Shown in pieces: positions 44,301-56,800 of a stretch of 64,000 nucleotides of DNA. The stretch is taken from assembly GCA_030760725.1 (NCBI GenBank), contig JASWHV010000008.1, forward strand, positions 58,131,671-58,195,670. The letters run 5' to 3'. The DNA is from Neostapfia colusana. Taxonomy: Eukaryota; Streptophyta; Magnoliopsida; Poales; Poaceae. Position 1 is the stretch's first letter; each line of letters opens with the position of its first letter. The notes beneath the pieces were generated by a model. That model was not told where the DNA came from and did no database searches. It saw nothing but the letters and a program-made list of their open reading frames with translations. Made by a program: the position numbers and the translations under genes.

Positions 44301-44572
44301 CTCTGCACAACAGGGACAAGAACTTCATTTTTAGTAATCCCACACAGTTCCCTGTTTTTAACAAGTTGAGTCGTTACTTCTTTAAATTGCATAATAAGAA
44401 CAGATGCATATACATATCAATAGGACTTACGACGGAGGCAACCAATGGAGGAGTTCGACGGAGTGGTTCCATTGAAGTGGACCAGTTGATCAAGCCTCAA
44501 CGGAGACAAGAATCTAACTGAACTATATACTATTAGAACAGCAGCAACAAGGGAAGCCCCGGTTTGCATTAA
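41316..44572 (+). repeat. Solo gypsy LTR, left part (3252 bp)
   Basis: It starts TGTAAAAGCCCC at 41321 after CTCTC (41316-41320). The matching end, GGTCCGCCACA plus CTCTC, is at 58622-58637, beyond the Tekay-type insertion. No internal region, primer site or polypurine tract joins it, so it is a solo LTR of about 4612 bp. It has a G run at 42219-42230, a GC-rich section at 42240-43320 and an AT-rich section to 44500. Open frames in the GC-rich part show no domain. The target repeat lies in CT-rich sequence, so it is weaker evidence than usual. Confidence 0.72.
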
Positions 44573-44985
44573 TGTAACACCCCAAATTTTGATTCAAAAC
44601 CCTAAACCATGTTCAGAGGGGAATTTAAAAATTTTTGGACGTGTTGCATGTTTTGCAAAAATTCAAATTCAAACTGGAATTCAAATTAGACTCAAAACAG
44701 AAAAGAAATGGAAAAAGAAAAAGAGAAAACGGAAAAAAACCGGCCAGTGGGCCGAAACCCGCCAGCCGGCCCAATTTCCTCCCCCCCCCCCGCGCCAGCC
44801 TGCAGCCGCGCGCCCGCGCTATCCCTCACAGACAGGTGGGACCCACCTGTCATCCCTAACCCCGCGACCCCGGACTCTCCCGCGCGCGCGCGATCTTAAC
44901 CGATCGGAATACCGCGTCCCTCAGCCCGAATTCCGGTCCCAGAAGAATCAAACTCGATCACAACTGACCCACCGCCCCTCCCCGG

Positions 44986-44994
44986 CTATAAAAA
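44986..44994 (+). promoter_or_regulatory. TATA box of Tekay-type 5' LTR
   Basis: CCCGGCTATAAAAACCCC stands out in GC-rich sequence about 410 bp into the LTR. An identical site is at 54244-54252. It should be the promoter core for the genomic transcript. Confidence 0.7.
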
Positions 44995-46302
44995 CCCCAG
45001 CCCCGATTGGTTTTTCCCACGCGATCGCCGATTTTTACTCCGGTGAGCACCGAGACTTTGCCGGTGAATTCTGGCCGATCTAAGCTCGGAAACTCTGATC
45101 TAACTCGTTGGTCTTGATCCACCGCCTCCGGGGAACCTTGCAGGTGCAGAAAACTCGGAGACTTACGGTGTATACACAGCGCCGACGAGCTTCGCCGTGG
45201 TTTTGCCTCGGACCTCGCCGCCGAGCACTTTCCAGGACCCCCGAGCTCGAGAAAACCCCCGAGGTGAGATCCCTGACCTCCCCTCTACCGATCTATACCA
45301 TAAGAGCACAGTTCTAGGCAGAATTCTCGCGGATCCGAAACTTTCCGGCGAGATCGCCGCTTCCCGCCGCCGTGCGCCGCCGGCAGCGCCGCCCGCGATC
45401 GATCAGAGCGACGTGGCCGCTTGTGTGCCGTTTATTTTAAATCGCACGGTAGACTTTAAAACCCCGCGTACCGGTTCGATGTTATAATCTCAGCCGTCGG
45501 TTTAAAATCGGACGGTCCACGTCAGCCCCGCATTATAAAGACTGGAATTCTTACGTGCTACCCCCTGGGGTTCTCTGGAATTGAGAGCTAGCCCCGGAAA
45601 CTTCAGATCTAGCCCCTGGAACTCCAGAAAATCATGTAAATTCATTTAAAAATCAGTTTTAGCCCCTGGACTTAATAAAAATTAGGAAAAACACCTCTGA
45701 TAAGTGTAGCTAGACCCCTAGAAATTATGAAAATAATATTATAGACCCTATAATGGGGTGAGTTCATTATTTTAGCTCTGTTTAGTATTTAATTTAGAAA
45801 ATTGAATATGTAACTAGTGTTTAAAAATTAAAAGTGGGACAAACATAATTGTCAAAATTAATTAAAAGCTTTCTCAGTACTTAGAAAACTTTGGAGTGAG
45901 ATAAAAATATATTTTGGGCTGAAATGAATCTGTTTCATTTATTAATCACATTATTTAGTATAGGGACACATTTTTAAGTAAAGAATAGCTATAGAAAAAT
46001 AGGGAAAATAATTATGAAATAATTTACATCAGAGGCCAAGGTCAAAATATGTTATTCAATTATTTAGGACCAAAACGTATACTGTTTAGATGATGTGTAT
46101 TACTAATTTCATAATAAAATACACAATTATGCATAGGAATATAAATCTGAAAATATAGCAATTAGTAAATGATAAATGGAGTTTTTAAAATTCAAAGAGT
46201 TCAGTTTAGGGTTGATAGAAATTATGAAGGCACATGTGGAGAAGAAAAATACTTTTCTTACATACTTGGTAGTTTAATATAAGGAATTTATTTAAAACTG
46301 AA

Positions 46303-46341
<39 letters not shown>
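46303..46341. repeat. (CA)n(TA)n microsatellite in 5' LTR
   Basis: About 17 bp of CA repeat followed by about 22 bp of TA repeat. The 3' LTR counterpart (55561-55589) has about 13 and 16 bp. Confidence 0.92.
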
Positions 46342-48023
46342 GTATGTAAGTATAAATATGAACACCAAAGTAGGAATCATACACATATAAATAAAAGTGT
46401 GTGCAAGCCACAGATCAACACACAAAGTAACCACAACACATATAATGGTGAATGAATTTCATAAATATGAATGTGTGGTTTGTGTGAAGTAAGAAGTGTG
46501 AACTATGTCTTATGATTGTTGTTTTTCTTTTGCTATGTGTGATGGTATGGAGTAGAACCTGTTCAAGAACAAGTTATCCCTTTCCAAGATCAGGACTACC
46601 CATTTCAAGAGCAGCAAGAAGGAGGCAAGTGTCCTTGACCACTTTGATCCTATGCTAGGATGTGTAGATAGAATTATTTGCATTGTCAAATGAAATATAA
46701 AACCCATATTAGGAAAGTTTCCCTAGAATTGCATTACCTTATTTCCTTGTAGCTTGGGTTGGGATTTATTTTACCATGTCATTTATTTCCATGCATATGC
46801 TTAGCCATGCTTAGAATGGGATATTTGGGACATGAGATCATCAGTTTATATTACCATACTCTTGAATGAGACATTGTGAGTTATGTAGAGGTAGGGATCA
46901 AGGCAAGTTGGATGTTTTGGTTGTGTGCTGGGTGCACGAGACTCGGGTTTGTGTTTAGTACTTGCCTGGATCCTAAGGACCGGTTCATGGAGCATGTAAC
47001 CCGGCTTTACAGTGCCAACCACATGCTGAGATGGGGCAGCTTGGCCAATTAATTAGGTGTATCCCCGGCGTAGTATGGGTGTGTTGGATGGTGCGGGGAG
47101 TAGGTGTCAGCTGGACTACCATATGAACCGCAAGGCTCAAGAGGGGGCCACTGCAGCGGGGTTGGAGCCTCTTGTATGCTGTTAGGGGTGAAACCTCAGT
47201 GGGCCCACGCTCGTCGGGAATCCCTTTGTAAAGGCTTCGTAGTGATCTCCTGGCTACACACCTGGGAAGTGTGAATGTGGATCGTAGCCACTGGCATAAT
47301 GGAGGTTCTTTTAGTCCACCCGGCAACGGGGGATGAAATCACTACATGTGGGTACAGTGGTACAAACTCTGCAGAGTCAAAACTGTCTTGACAGCCGTGC
47401 TCACGGTTAAGAGCGGCCTGGACTTATTCATGATTAGAGGATTGATGGTTTTGGAAGTTAAGCGGGGAGCTTAACATGGGAAATGATGTTATGGTTATTG
47501 GATTATGATAATGGGTTGGGAGATTGGGACCATTTCACCTGTGTAGTAATGTAGGTGCTTAATAAGCTAAGGTGATAGGTATTAACTGCGTAGTGCTTTA
47601 GCCATGAGTTCAACCTCTCCTTGTTCTAGCCATGCATGATATGATTTTCCCACACTTGCTGAGTACCATTGGTACTCAACCTTGCATATTTGTTGGTTTA
47701 TATTTCTGCTCAGGTCAAGATAATGAGGTGGTGTATAATGACCAAGATTTTGGACCCGAGGAAGGTTTTTAGGTTCATGAAGACCCCCGGGCAACGCCTG
47801 TGATGGAGCCCTAAAGAATAATATTCCGCTGCTAGTTTATTTACTTGTGATGAACTTATTATTGTCCATCGAGACATTTACTATGTAAGACTTACTTATA
47901 TTCGACACCTGGCTTGTAATAAATGATGCTTCACTATTTGTCATCACATGCATGAGAAAATGATCCTGGCATACATGTGATATTCACTTGGTTGTTCTTC
48001 GGAAAAACCGGGTGTGACAGAGG

Positions 48024-48036
48024 TGGTATCAGAGCC
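48024..48036 (+). promoter_or_regulatory. Primer binding site (initiator tRNA-Met) of Tekay-type element
   Basis: TGGTATCAGAGCC lies four bases after the 5' LTR end and is the canonical tRNA-Met primer site. Confidence 0.95.
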
Positions 48037-48235
48037 AAGGTTGCCCGTAGGAACGTGGACCTAGGTAGAAATGGACGTATTTAAGGGCCCTATTTTCTTA
48101 AAAACTATTTTCCAAGGTGTGGGTGGAAAAGTGTTATTAAAGGAGTCATTTTCTTCATCTTACCCCAACTTTCATTCAAAATAGGATTTTTGTTTGAGAA
48201 TTTATCTAACCTAATTTTAAATTCTTTTGTGTTAG

Positions 48236-49015
48236 ATGGTTCACATGATTCGCACCGCTCGTAAGTCCAAAGGAGGGAGAGTTCCCGTAGTTGCCCTTGC
48301 CGAAAGAGAGGAGAGTCGTCCAGTGACGTACCTTTCCTACGGATTGGCAGTAGGAGATTTGTTGCGCCGTCTTCGACGTATGCTTGAAGCCGCCGGCAAT
48401 ACGGGCAAGCTAATAATCCACTATAACTCCACCAGGACCATCCGTGAGAAGAGGGAAGAATGGAGTTCGGAGATGAGGATTATACACGAGAATCAGCTGC
48501 TTAAGATTCACCACTCTCCAGCTTGTCGAGCAACACAAGTTGATGCGGAGAAAGATGTCACCTGGGAGGCCATCACCTGCCAGAGTCACATCTATCGTCG
48601 CCACTTGGACAAAACTGAGTACATGTATGTCCTCCAACGTGAGAGTGGTACCACGGAGTACAAGTACCCACCGGTGCAGCAAGGGACTTCCCATGAGCAC
48701 ATGGACTTGTGCTTGGAGGATGCTGCTATGCTCAGCACTCGACTGCAGGAGTGTCAACAAGAGCTTCAGGATGTCCGAGACACCCTGAAGGAAACGGAGG
48801 CGTTGCTGCGAGCTTGCTTAAAGGCGAGAGAAAGAGGATATGGGAATGAACTGTGTGTCACCGTGAATGATACATGGACTCCTGACTCCCCGGATCGCCG
48901 AGCGATCAGGCGTCGTCGCACTTCTCCACCAGCAGCCTCCCCACCCAAAGCAGAGTCAGAAGGTAGCCGAAATGAGGAGGAAGATCCCGAGGAGCCAGCT
49001 CGAGAGGACGAGTAG
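48236..49015 (+). CDS. Extra open frame between PBS and gag (orf0-like), 259 residues
   Basis: This frame is intact from ATG 48236 to TAG at 49013-49015 and ends about 300 bp before gag. I recognise no catalytic domain. Visible parts: a basic N-terminus (residues 1-18), an Arg/Leu-rich helix (about 38-52) and a middle part rich in Tyr and His. A probable coiled coil spans about 157-200 (LSTRLQECQQELQDV, then LKETEALLRACLKARE). An Arg run follows at 221-228, then a Glu-rich acidic tail at 239-259. It is the only undamaged long frame of the element. As I recall, rice RIRE3/RIRE8 gypsy elements carry an upstream orf0 of unknown function; homology here is likely but unchecked. Expression would need splicing, reinitiation or a separate transcript. 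Confidence 0.6.
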   Translation: MVHMIRTARKSKGGRVPVVALAEREESRPVTYLSYGLAVGDLLRRLRRMLEAAGNTGKLIIHYNSTRTIREKREEWSSEMRIIHENQLLKIHHSPACRATQVDAEKDVTWEAITCQSHIYRRHLDKTEYMYVLQRESGTTEYKYPPVQQGTSHEHMDLCLEDAAMLSTRLQECQQELQDVRDTLKETEALLRACLKARERGYGNELCVTVNDTWTPDSPDRRAIRRRRTSPPAASPPKAESEGSRNEEEDPEEPAREDE

Positions 49016-49316
49016 TGTAGAGTCTTTCCCCTAGCTAGCAAGAGGTCGAGTAGTCGAGTCGTTACGTAGTTAATGGTGTGACAATGCTTGGTGTGTGACG
49101 TGAGTTGTGGAAGCCATGAGCAATTGTCCACAGCCTCGTCTTCAGATTGTTTTGCTTTGGTGTGTAAACCCACAGGAAATAATAGTGCATTTATTTGGTG
49201 TGAGATATAAACCCTCGTAAAATTTTAACAAAGCCTTAACACCTCAAAGTACCAACAAATGAAAGTAGAGAGATGATACTAAATGGTATCAAATTAACAT
49301 TTGTTGATTCTGCTAG

Positions 49317-50306
49317 ATGGCCGGAAGAGGAAAAGGACGTGCTGCCAACCCCGCCAACAACAATGATGAGGCATGCAACCCTCATCTTTCTGGAGGCCAG
49401 GAAAGGGGTGGTCGCCGTGAAGAAGTTGATCCTCTCCACCAAATGCTGGAGAATCAAAATCAACTCATCCAGAACTTGACTCAAGTGGTGGCCAACTTGC
49501 ATCAAGTTCCACCTACACAAGCTGCACCACGCCAACCAAGGTTGAGTGAGTTTCTAGGAACTCAACCTCCAAAGTTTGCAAGTGCTACTGAACCTCTGGA
49601 GGCAGATGATTGGCTGAAGACCATTGAAAGTAAGATGAGGATAATACAATGCCAAGGGTATGAGAGGGTGCTGTTTGCCTCTCATCAATTGCATGGACCT
49701 GCTGCTGATTGGTGGACCGCCTACGTGGCCGCCCATCATGACCCTGAGAACATCACTTGGGAAGAGTTCAAGCGTAGCTTCCGCAACCACTACATCCCAA
49801 GAGGTGAACTCAAAAACAAGAGGAAAGAGTTTCTGGGACTGCAGCAGGGAAACATGACGGTGAGGGAATACCTCACTAAATTTACTCAACTATCCCGTTA
49901 TGCTCCACGAGACATAGAGACTGATGAGCAGAAACAAGATTGTTTCGTGGAAGGACTTACCGCAGAAATGCAGTGTGCAATGTCCTCCAATGAGTATGAA
50001 AGCTTTCAAAAGATGGTGGACAGAGCATTTGTGGTGGAAAGGAAGCTAAAGGCCCTGGAAAATGAGAATAAGAGGAAGGCCGGGTGGTCACATCAAGCCT
50101 CAGGGAGCAACACCCGCCCACGTATGATGCAGCAACCTACGGGGCAGATGAACCGTGCTGCGGTACCCTATTCAGCACCAAGAGGGTACAACCCAAACTA
50201 CAGGCCTCCTGCAGCACCAGCACAGCCGCAACGTCAGTTTGTGCAGCAGCCTCGCCCCGCATATCCACCTCGACCAGCAGTGCAAGGACCCCCAAACCAA
50301 CCCTAA
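49317..50306 (+). CDS. Gag of Tekay-type element, ended by an in-frame stop
   Basis: Gag forms the particle. The 329-residue frame starts at ATG 49317. It has a charged N-terminus (about 1-45), a short helix (45-62) and the retrotransposon gag domain (about 98-205, including DWWTAYVAAH, WEEFKRSFRNHYIP and MTVREYLTKF). A Pro/Gln-rich tail follows. TAA at 50304-50306 ends it before the zinc knuckle. The knuckle codons follow 30 bp later in the same frame, so gag and pol were one continuous frame and this stop splits them. The truncated protein would lack nucleic-acid binding. Confidence 0.88.
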   Translation: MAGRGKGRAANPANNNDEACNPHLSGGQERGGRREEVDPLHQMLENQNQLIQNLTQVVANLHQVPPTQAAPRQPRLSEFLGTQPPKFASATEPLEADDWLKTIESKMRIIQCQGYERVLFASHQLHGPAADWWTAYVAAHHDPENITWEEFKRSFRNHYIPRGELKNKRKEFLGLQQGNMTVREYLTKFTQLSRYAPRDIETDEQKQDCFVEGLTAEMQCAMSSNEYESFQKMVDRAFVVERKLKALENENKRKAGWSHQASGSNTRPRMMQQPTGQMNRAAVPYSAPRGYNPNYRPPAAPAQPQRQFVQQPRPAYPPRPAVQGPPNQP

Positions 50307-50336
50307 GACAACAAGGGCCAAGCATCTAAGATTGGG

Positions 50337-53300
50337 GTGCAATGTTTCAGCTGTGGTGAAGTGGGGCACTACGCCCATAAGTGTCCAAAGAAGAAGCCCA
50401 CGCAGCCACAGCAGCAGAATGTAATGAGAGGACGGGTGAACCACGCCACTATGGAGGAAGCACAAGAGGCACCCGACGTGGTAGTTGGTAAGTTTCCTGC
50501 CAATTTACACCTTGCAACTCTGCTGTTTGATTCTGGTGCTACCCACTCGTTCATTGCTCAAGGGTTTGTTAAGAAGCATGACCTAGCAACCACACAAATG
50601 AACCATATGCTAGCCGTAAACTCTCCAGGTGGAGAAATAAGGACAAGACAAGTGTGTCCCAAAGTGAGCCTAGACATTAATGGGGTAGTATTTACTGCTA
50701 ACCTCATAGTGATAGATTCACAAGGGATAGATATTATTTTGGGTATGGATTGGTTGACCAAACATAAAGGAATCATCTATTGTTCGACCAGAACGGTGGA
50801 ACTAACTCACCCTAGTGGTACCAGAGTAAAGTTCATAACAATACACGAGCCTAGGAGGGACATTAAATTAAATCAAGTGGAGGTGAAAGTTGAGGAAATC
50901 AGGACCATCAGGGAATATCCAGATGTTTTTCCGGAGGAGTTGCCAGGTATGCCTCCCGACCGTGACGTGGAATTCGCAATTGAGCTAGTACCGGGAACAA
51001 CCCCGATATACAAGAGACCTTATCGAATGGACTCCAAGCAGCTAGAAGAGCTCAAGGATCATTTGAGAGAATTGACGGAGAAGGGGTATATTCGCCCTAG
51101 TTCCTCACCATGGGGAGCTCCGGTGATATTTGTACCCAAGAAAGACGGAACCCAAAGGTTATGCGTGGATTACCGTGCCTTGAATGAGGTAACCATTAAG
51201 AACAAGTACCCATTACCCCGCATTGAAGACTTGTTTGATCAGTTGAGGGGAGCTTGTGTGTTCTCGAAAATTGATCTCAGGTCGGGATACCACCAACTCA
51301 AGATAAGGCAATCTGATATTCCCAAGACGGCTTTCGTATCTCGGTACGAACTGTATGAATACACTGTCATGCCTTTCAGGCTAACCAATGCCCCGGCATA
51401 TTTCATGTACCTCATGAACAAGGTATTCATGGAATATCTGGACAAATTTGTGGTGGTTTTCATAGATGATATTCTCGTCTTCTCCAAAGATGAAGAAGAA
51501 CATGAGAAACATCTAAGGTTGGTGTTACAGAGGCTGAGGGAACACCAACTATATGCCAAGTTGAGCAAGTGTGAGTTTTGGCTGAAGAGAGTTCCCTTTT
51601 TAGGACATATAATTTCGGAGGGAGGAATCTCCGTAGATCCCGCCAAAATCGAAGATATCCAGAAGTGGAAAATCCCTGAAAATGTCGGGGAAGTTCGAAG
51701 CTTTTTGGGATTGGCTGGATACTATCGACGGTTTATTGAGGGATTCTCCAAGATCTCGAGACCTCTCACTAAACTGTTGGAAAAGGGAATCACATTCACC
51801 TGGACGCCACAGTGCGATACGAGCTTTCAGGAGCTAAAGAAGAGATTGACAACAGCCCCAGTGTTGGTTATGCCAGATATGCAGAAGAATTTCACAGTGT
51901 ACTGCGATGCCTCTGGAAATGGGTTGGGATGTGTTCTCATGCAAGAAGGACATGTCGTGGCATATGCATCCCGGCAGCTTCGGAAGCACGAGAAGAACTA
52001 TCCTACACATGACCTAGAACTAGCTGCAGTGGTACACACGTTGAAAATTTGGCAGCACTATTTGATGGGGAAGAGGACAGAGATATATACGGATCATAAG
52101 AGTTTGAAGTATATATTCACACAGCCAGATCTCAACCTCAGACAAAGGAGATGGTTAGAGCTAATCAATGACTTTGATGTGGGCATCAACTATCATCCCG
52201 GGAAAGCAAACGTCGTGGCCGATGCTTTGAGTCGGAAAGTGCAGGTCAATAAGTTGAGCTTGAAGGACATGCCCGCAGAATTGAAGGACGAGGTTATAAG
52301 GCTCAATCTATGTCTAGTAAATAGTGGTGAAGCCATCGCCATGGAAGTGGACTCCACACTCGAGCAAGACATACGCGAGGGCCAAAAGAATGATGAGAAG
52401 ATACAAGAGATCAGACAGCTCATTAAGGAAAATAAAGCTCCTGGTTTTAGAGAGGATGAACAGGGAACGGTGTGGCACGGGAAAAGGATCTGTGTGCCAG
52501 AAGTAAAGGAGATCGGTGAATTAATTTTGAAGGAGGCTCACGATTCTGACTATTCCATTCATCCTGGGAGTACGAAGATGTACCAGAACCTCAAGAGCAG
52601 GTATTGGTGGTATGGCATGAAGCGAGATGTCGCGGAACATGTTGCCCTATGTGACACATGTCAGTTGGTGAAAGCAGAACATCAATGACCCGCGGGATTG
52701 CTGCAACCACTCAAAGTGCCTGAATGGAAGTGGGAAGAAATCAGCATGGATTTTGTCGTGGGATTGCCTAGGACCCAATCCGGGTATGATTCAATATGGG
52801 TCATTATTGATCGGCTAACCAAGGTAGCTCATTTCATCCCCGTGAAAGAAAGCTATAGCGGATCCAAATTGGCAGAGCTGTACATGTCAAGGATCGTGTG
52901 TTACCATGGAGTGCCAAAGAAGATTGTGTCGGATCGAGGGACACAGTTCACCTCGAGGTTTTGGCAGAAGTTGCATGAAACCATGGGAACCCATCTGAAC
53001 TTTAGCTCTGCCTATCATCCCCAAACTGACAGGCAGACGGAGAGAACCAATCAGATCCTTGAAGATATGTTAAGGGCATGTGCACTCAAAAACAATAGGA
53101 GTTGGGACAAGAACTTACCGTATGCGGAGTTTTCCTATAACAACAGCTATCAAGCTAGTATGAAAATGTCACCGTTTGAAGCTTTGTATGGAAGGAAGTG
53201 CAGAACTCCTCTATTTTGGAACCAAACAGGAGAAAGTAAAGTGTTTGGTCCAGAAGTGCTACAAGAAGCCGAGGCAAAGGTGAGGGAGATTCGCAACAAT

Positions 53301-53786
53301 TTGAGGATAGCACAAACACGCCAAAAGAGCTATGCCGATGTACGAAGAAGAGAGCTCGTTTTCAACGTGGGAGACTATGTTTATCTCAAGGTGTCCCCTA
53401 TCAGAGGGCTTCGTCGGTTCAAGGTGAAAGGGAAGTTGTCACCTCGATACATCGGACCCTTTCAAGTTTTGGAAAGAAAAGGCAAAGTGGCGTACCAACT
53501 AGAGTTACCGGTTCATCTATCGGATGTACACGATGTATTCCATGTGTCACAACTCAAGAAATGTCTGAGGACGCCTGAAGAGGTGTTACCCATGAATGAA
53601 GTGGATGTAGCTGAGGATTTGTCTTATGCCGAGCAACCATACAAGATTTTGGAGACGATGGAACGCCTCACCAGAAACAAGAGAATCCGGATGTGCAAGG
53701 TGCAGTGGAAGCATCACTCAGAAGAGGAAGCCACCTGGGAACGGGAAGATGAGCTCAAGGCACAATTTCCGGAATTGTTTTCTTAG
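50337..53786 (+). pseudogene. Pol of Tekay-type element: PR, RT, RNase H, integrase, chromodomain
   Basis: From ATG 50337 the frame opens with the zinc knuckle CFSCGEVGHYAHKC (residues 3-16). Protease follows with DSG at 65-67. RT has Asp 313 in FSKIDLRSGYHQ and FIDD at 375-378. RNase H follows (YCDASGNG near 522, LELAAVV near 560, YTDHKSL near 585). Then comes the integrase zinc domain (HDSDYSIHPG, CDTC). A TGA at 52686-52688 interrupts, and the same frame continues at 52698. It carries the integrase core (ISMDFVVGLP, VSDRGTQF, TERTNQ) and a chromodomain-like end (ILETMERLTRNKRIRM to TWEREDELK). Motif B reads PFRLTNAP (Arg for the usual Gly), and the third integrase motif has an extra Arg for Gly just before its Glu. 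Confidence 0.9.
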
Positions 53787-53817
53787 AAACACCAATCTCG
53801 AGGACGAGATTTCTTTT

Positions 53818-53830
53818 AAGGGGGGTAGAG
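53818..53830 (+). promoter_or_regulatory. Polypurine tract of Tekay-type element
   Basis: AAGGGGGGTAGAGC directly precedes the 3' LTR at 53831. It primes plus-strand DNA synthesis. Confidence 0.88.
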
Positions 53831-56800
53831 CTGTAACACCCCAAATTTTGATTCAAAACCCTAAACCATGTTCAGAGGGGAATTAAAAAATTTTTGGACG
53901 TGTTGCATGTTTTGCAAAAATTCAAATTCAAACTGGAATTCAAATTAGACTCAAAACAGAAAAGAAATGGAAAAAGAAAAAGAGAAAACGAAAAAAAAAC
54001 CGGCCAGTGGGCCGAAACCCGCCAGCCGGCCCAATTCCCCCCCCCCCCCGCGCCAGCCCGCAGCCGCGCGCCCGCGCTATCCCTCACAGACAGGTGGGAC
54101 CCACCTGTCATCCCTAACCCCGCGACCCCGGACTCTCCCGCGCGCGCGCGATCTTAACCGATCGGAATACCGCGTCCCTCAGCCCGAATTCCGGTCCCAG
54201 AAGAATCAAACTCGATCACAACTGACCCACCGCCCCTCCCCGGCTATAAAAACCCCAGCCCCGATCGGTTTTTCCCACGCGATCGCCGATTTTTACTCCG
54301 GTGAGCACCGAGACTTCGCCGGTGAATTCTGGCCGATCTAAGCTCGGAAACTCTGATCTAACTCGTTGATCTTGATCCACCGCCTCCGGGGAACCTTGCA
54401 GGTGCAGAAAACTCGGAGACTTACGGTGTAAACACAGCGCCGACGAGCTTCGCCGTGGTTTTGCCTCGGACCTCGCCGCCGAGCACTTTCCAGGACCCCC
54501 GAGCTCGAGAAAACCCCCGAGGTGAGATCCCTGATCTCCCCTCTACCGATCTATACCATAAGATCACAGTTCTAGGCAGAATTCTCGCGGATCCAAAACT
54601 TTCCGGCGAGATCGCCGCTTCCCGCCGCCGTGCGCCGCCGGCAGCGCCGCCCGCGATCGATCAGAGCGACGTGGCCGCTTGTGCGCCGTTTATTTTAAAT
54701 CGCACGGTAGACTTTAAAACCCCGCGTACCGGTTCGATGTTATAATCTCAGCCGTCGGTTTAAAATCGGACGGTCCACGTCAGCCCCGCATTATAAAGAC
54801 TGGAATTCTTACGTGCTACCCCCTGGGGTTCTCTGGAATTGAGAGCTAGCCCCGGAAACTTCAGATCTAGCCCCTGGAACTCCAGAAAATCATGTAAATT
54901 CATTTAAAAATCAGTTTTAGCCCCTGGACTTAATAAAAATTAGGAAAAACACCTCTGATAAGTGTAGCTAGACCCCTGGAAATTATGAAAATAATATTAT
55001 AGACCCTATAATGGGGTGAGTTCATTATTTTAGCTCTGTTTAGTATTTAATTTAGAAAATTGAATATGTAACTAGTGTTTAAAAATTAAAAGTGGGACAA
55101 ACATAATTGTCAAAATTAATTAAAAGCTTTCTCAGTACTTAGAAAACTTTGGAGTGAGATAAAAATATATTTTGGGCTGAAATGAATCTGTTTCATTTAT
55201 TAATCACATTATTTAGTATAGGGACACATTTTTAAGTAAAGAATAGCTATAGAAAAATAGGGAAAATAATTATGAAATAGTTTACATCAGAGGCCAAGGT
55301 CAAAATATGTTATTCAATTATTTAGGACCAAAACCTATACTGTTTAGATGATGTGTATTACTAATTTCATAATAAAATACACAATTATGCATAGGAATAT
55401 AAATCTGAAAATATAGCAATTAGTAAATGATAAATGGAGTTTTTAAAATTCAAAGAGTCCAGTTTAGGGTTGATAGAAATTATGAAGGCACATATGGAGA
55501 AGAAAAACAATTTTCTTACATACTCGGTAGTTTAATATAAGGAATTTATTTAAAACTGAAACACACACACACATATATATATATATATAGTATGTAAGTA
55601 TAAATATGAACACCAAAGTAGGAATCATACACATATAAATAAAAGTGTGTGCAAGCCACAGATCAACACACAAAGTAACCACAACACATATAATGGTGAA
55701 TGAATTTCATAAATATGAATGTGTGGTTTGTGTGAAGTAAGAAGTGTGAACTATGTCTTATGATTGTTGTTTTTCTTTTGCTATGTGTCATGGTATGGAG
55801 TAGAACCTGTTCAAGAACAAGTTATCCCTTTCCAAGATCAGGACTACCCATTTCAAGAGCAGCAAGAAGGAGGCAAGTGTCCTTGACCACTTTGATCCTA
55901 TGCTAGGATGTGTAGATAGAATTATTTGCATTGTCAAATGAAATATAAAACCCATATTAGGAAAGTTTCCCTAGAATTGCATTACCTTATTTCCTTGTAG
56001 CTTGGGTTGGGATTTATTTTACCATGTCATTTATTTCCATGCATATGCTTAGCCATGCTTAGAATGGGATATTTGGGACATGAGATCATCAGTTTATATT
56101 ACCATACTCTTGAATGAGACATTGTGAGTTATGTAGAGGTAGGGATCAAGGCAAGTTGGATGTTTTGGTTGTGTGCTGGGTGCACGAGACTCGGGTTTGT
56201 GTTTAGTACTTGCCTGGATCCTAAGGACCGGTTCATGGAGCATGTAACCCGGCTTTACAGTGCCAACCACATGCTGAGATGGGGCAGCTTGGCCAATTAA
56301 TTAGGTGTATCCCCGGCGTAGTATGGGTGTGTTGGATGGTGCGGGGAGTAGGTGTCAGCTGGACTACCATATGAACCGCAAGGCTCAAGAGGGGGCCACT
56401 GCAGCGGGGTTGGAGCCTCTTGTATGCTGTTAGGGGTGAAACCTCAGTGGGCCCACGCTCGTCGGGAATCCCTTTGTAAAGGCTTCGTAGTGATCTCCTG
56501 GCTACACACCTGGGAAGTGTGAATGTGGATCGTAGCCACTGGCATAATGGAGGTTCTTTTAGTCCACCCGGCAACGAGGGATGAAATCACTACATGTGGG
56601 TACAGTGGTACAAACTCTGCAGAGTCAAAACTGTCTTGACAGCCGTGCTCACGGTTAAGAGCGGCCTGGACTTATTCATGATTAGAGGATTGATGGTTTT
56701 GGAAGTTAAGCGGGGAGCTTAACATGGGAAATGATGTTATGGTTATTGGATTATGATAATGGGTTGGGAGATTGGGACCATTTCACCAGTGTAGTAATGT

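Larger units (their letters stand above)
44573..48019 (+). repeat. 5' LTR of Tekay-type element (3447 bp)
   Basis: It begins TGTAACACCCC and ends GGGTGTGACA. A TATA box lies at 44986-44994, followed by a CT/GC-rich leader. A CA/TA microsatellite at 46303-46341 is about 10 bp longer than in the 3' LTR, which accounts for the whole length difference. Short frames inside also occur in the 3' LTR and show no domain. Confidence 0.95.

Noticed and set aside
46985..47326. Minus-strand frame of 113 codons, repeated at 56233-56574
   Set aside because: It is present in both LTRs of the Tekay element simply because the LTRs are copies. It runs antisense to the element and has no domain.
48766..49173. 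Minus-strand frame of 135 codons
   Set aside because: It is antisense to the intact orf0-like frame of the Tekay element and shows no independent support.
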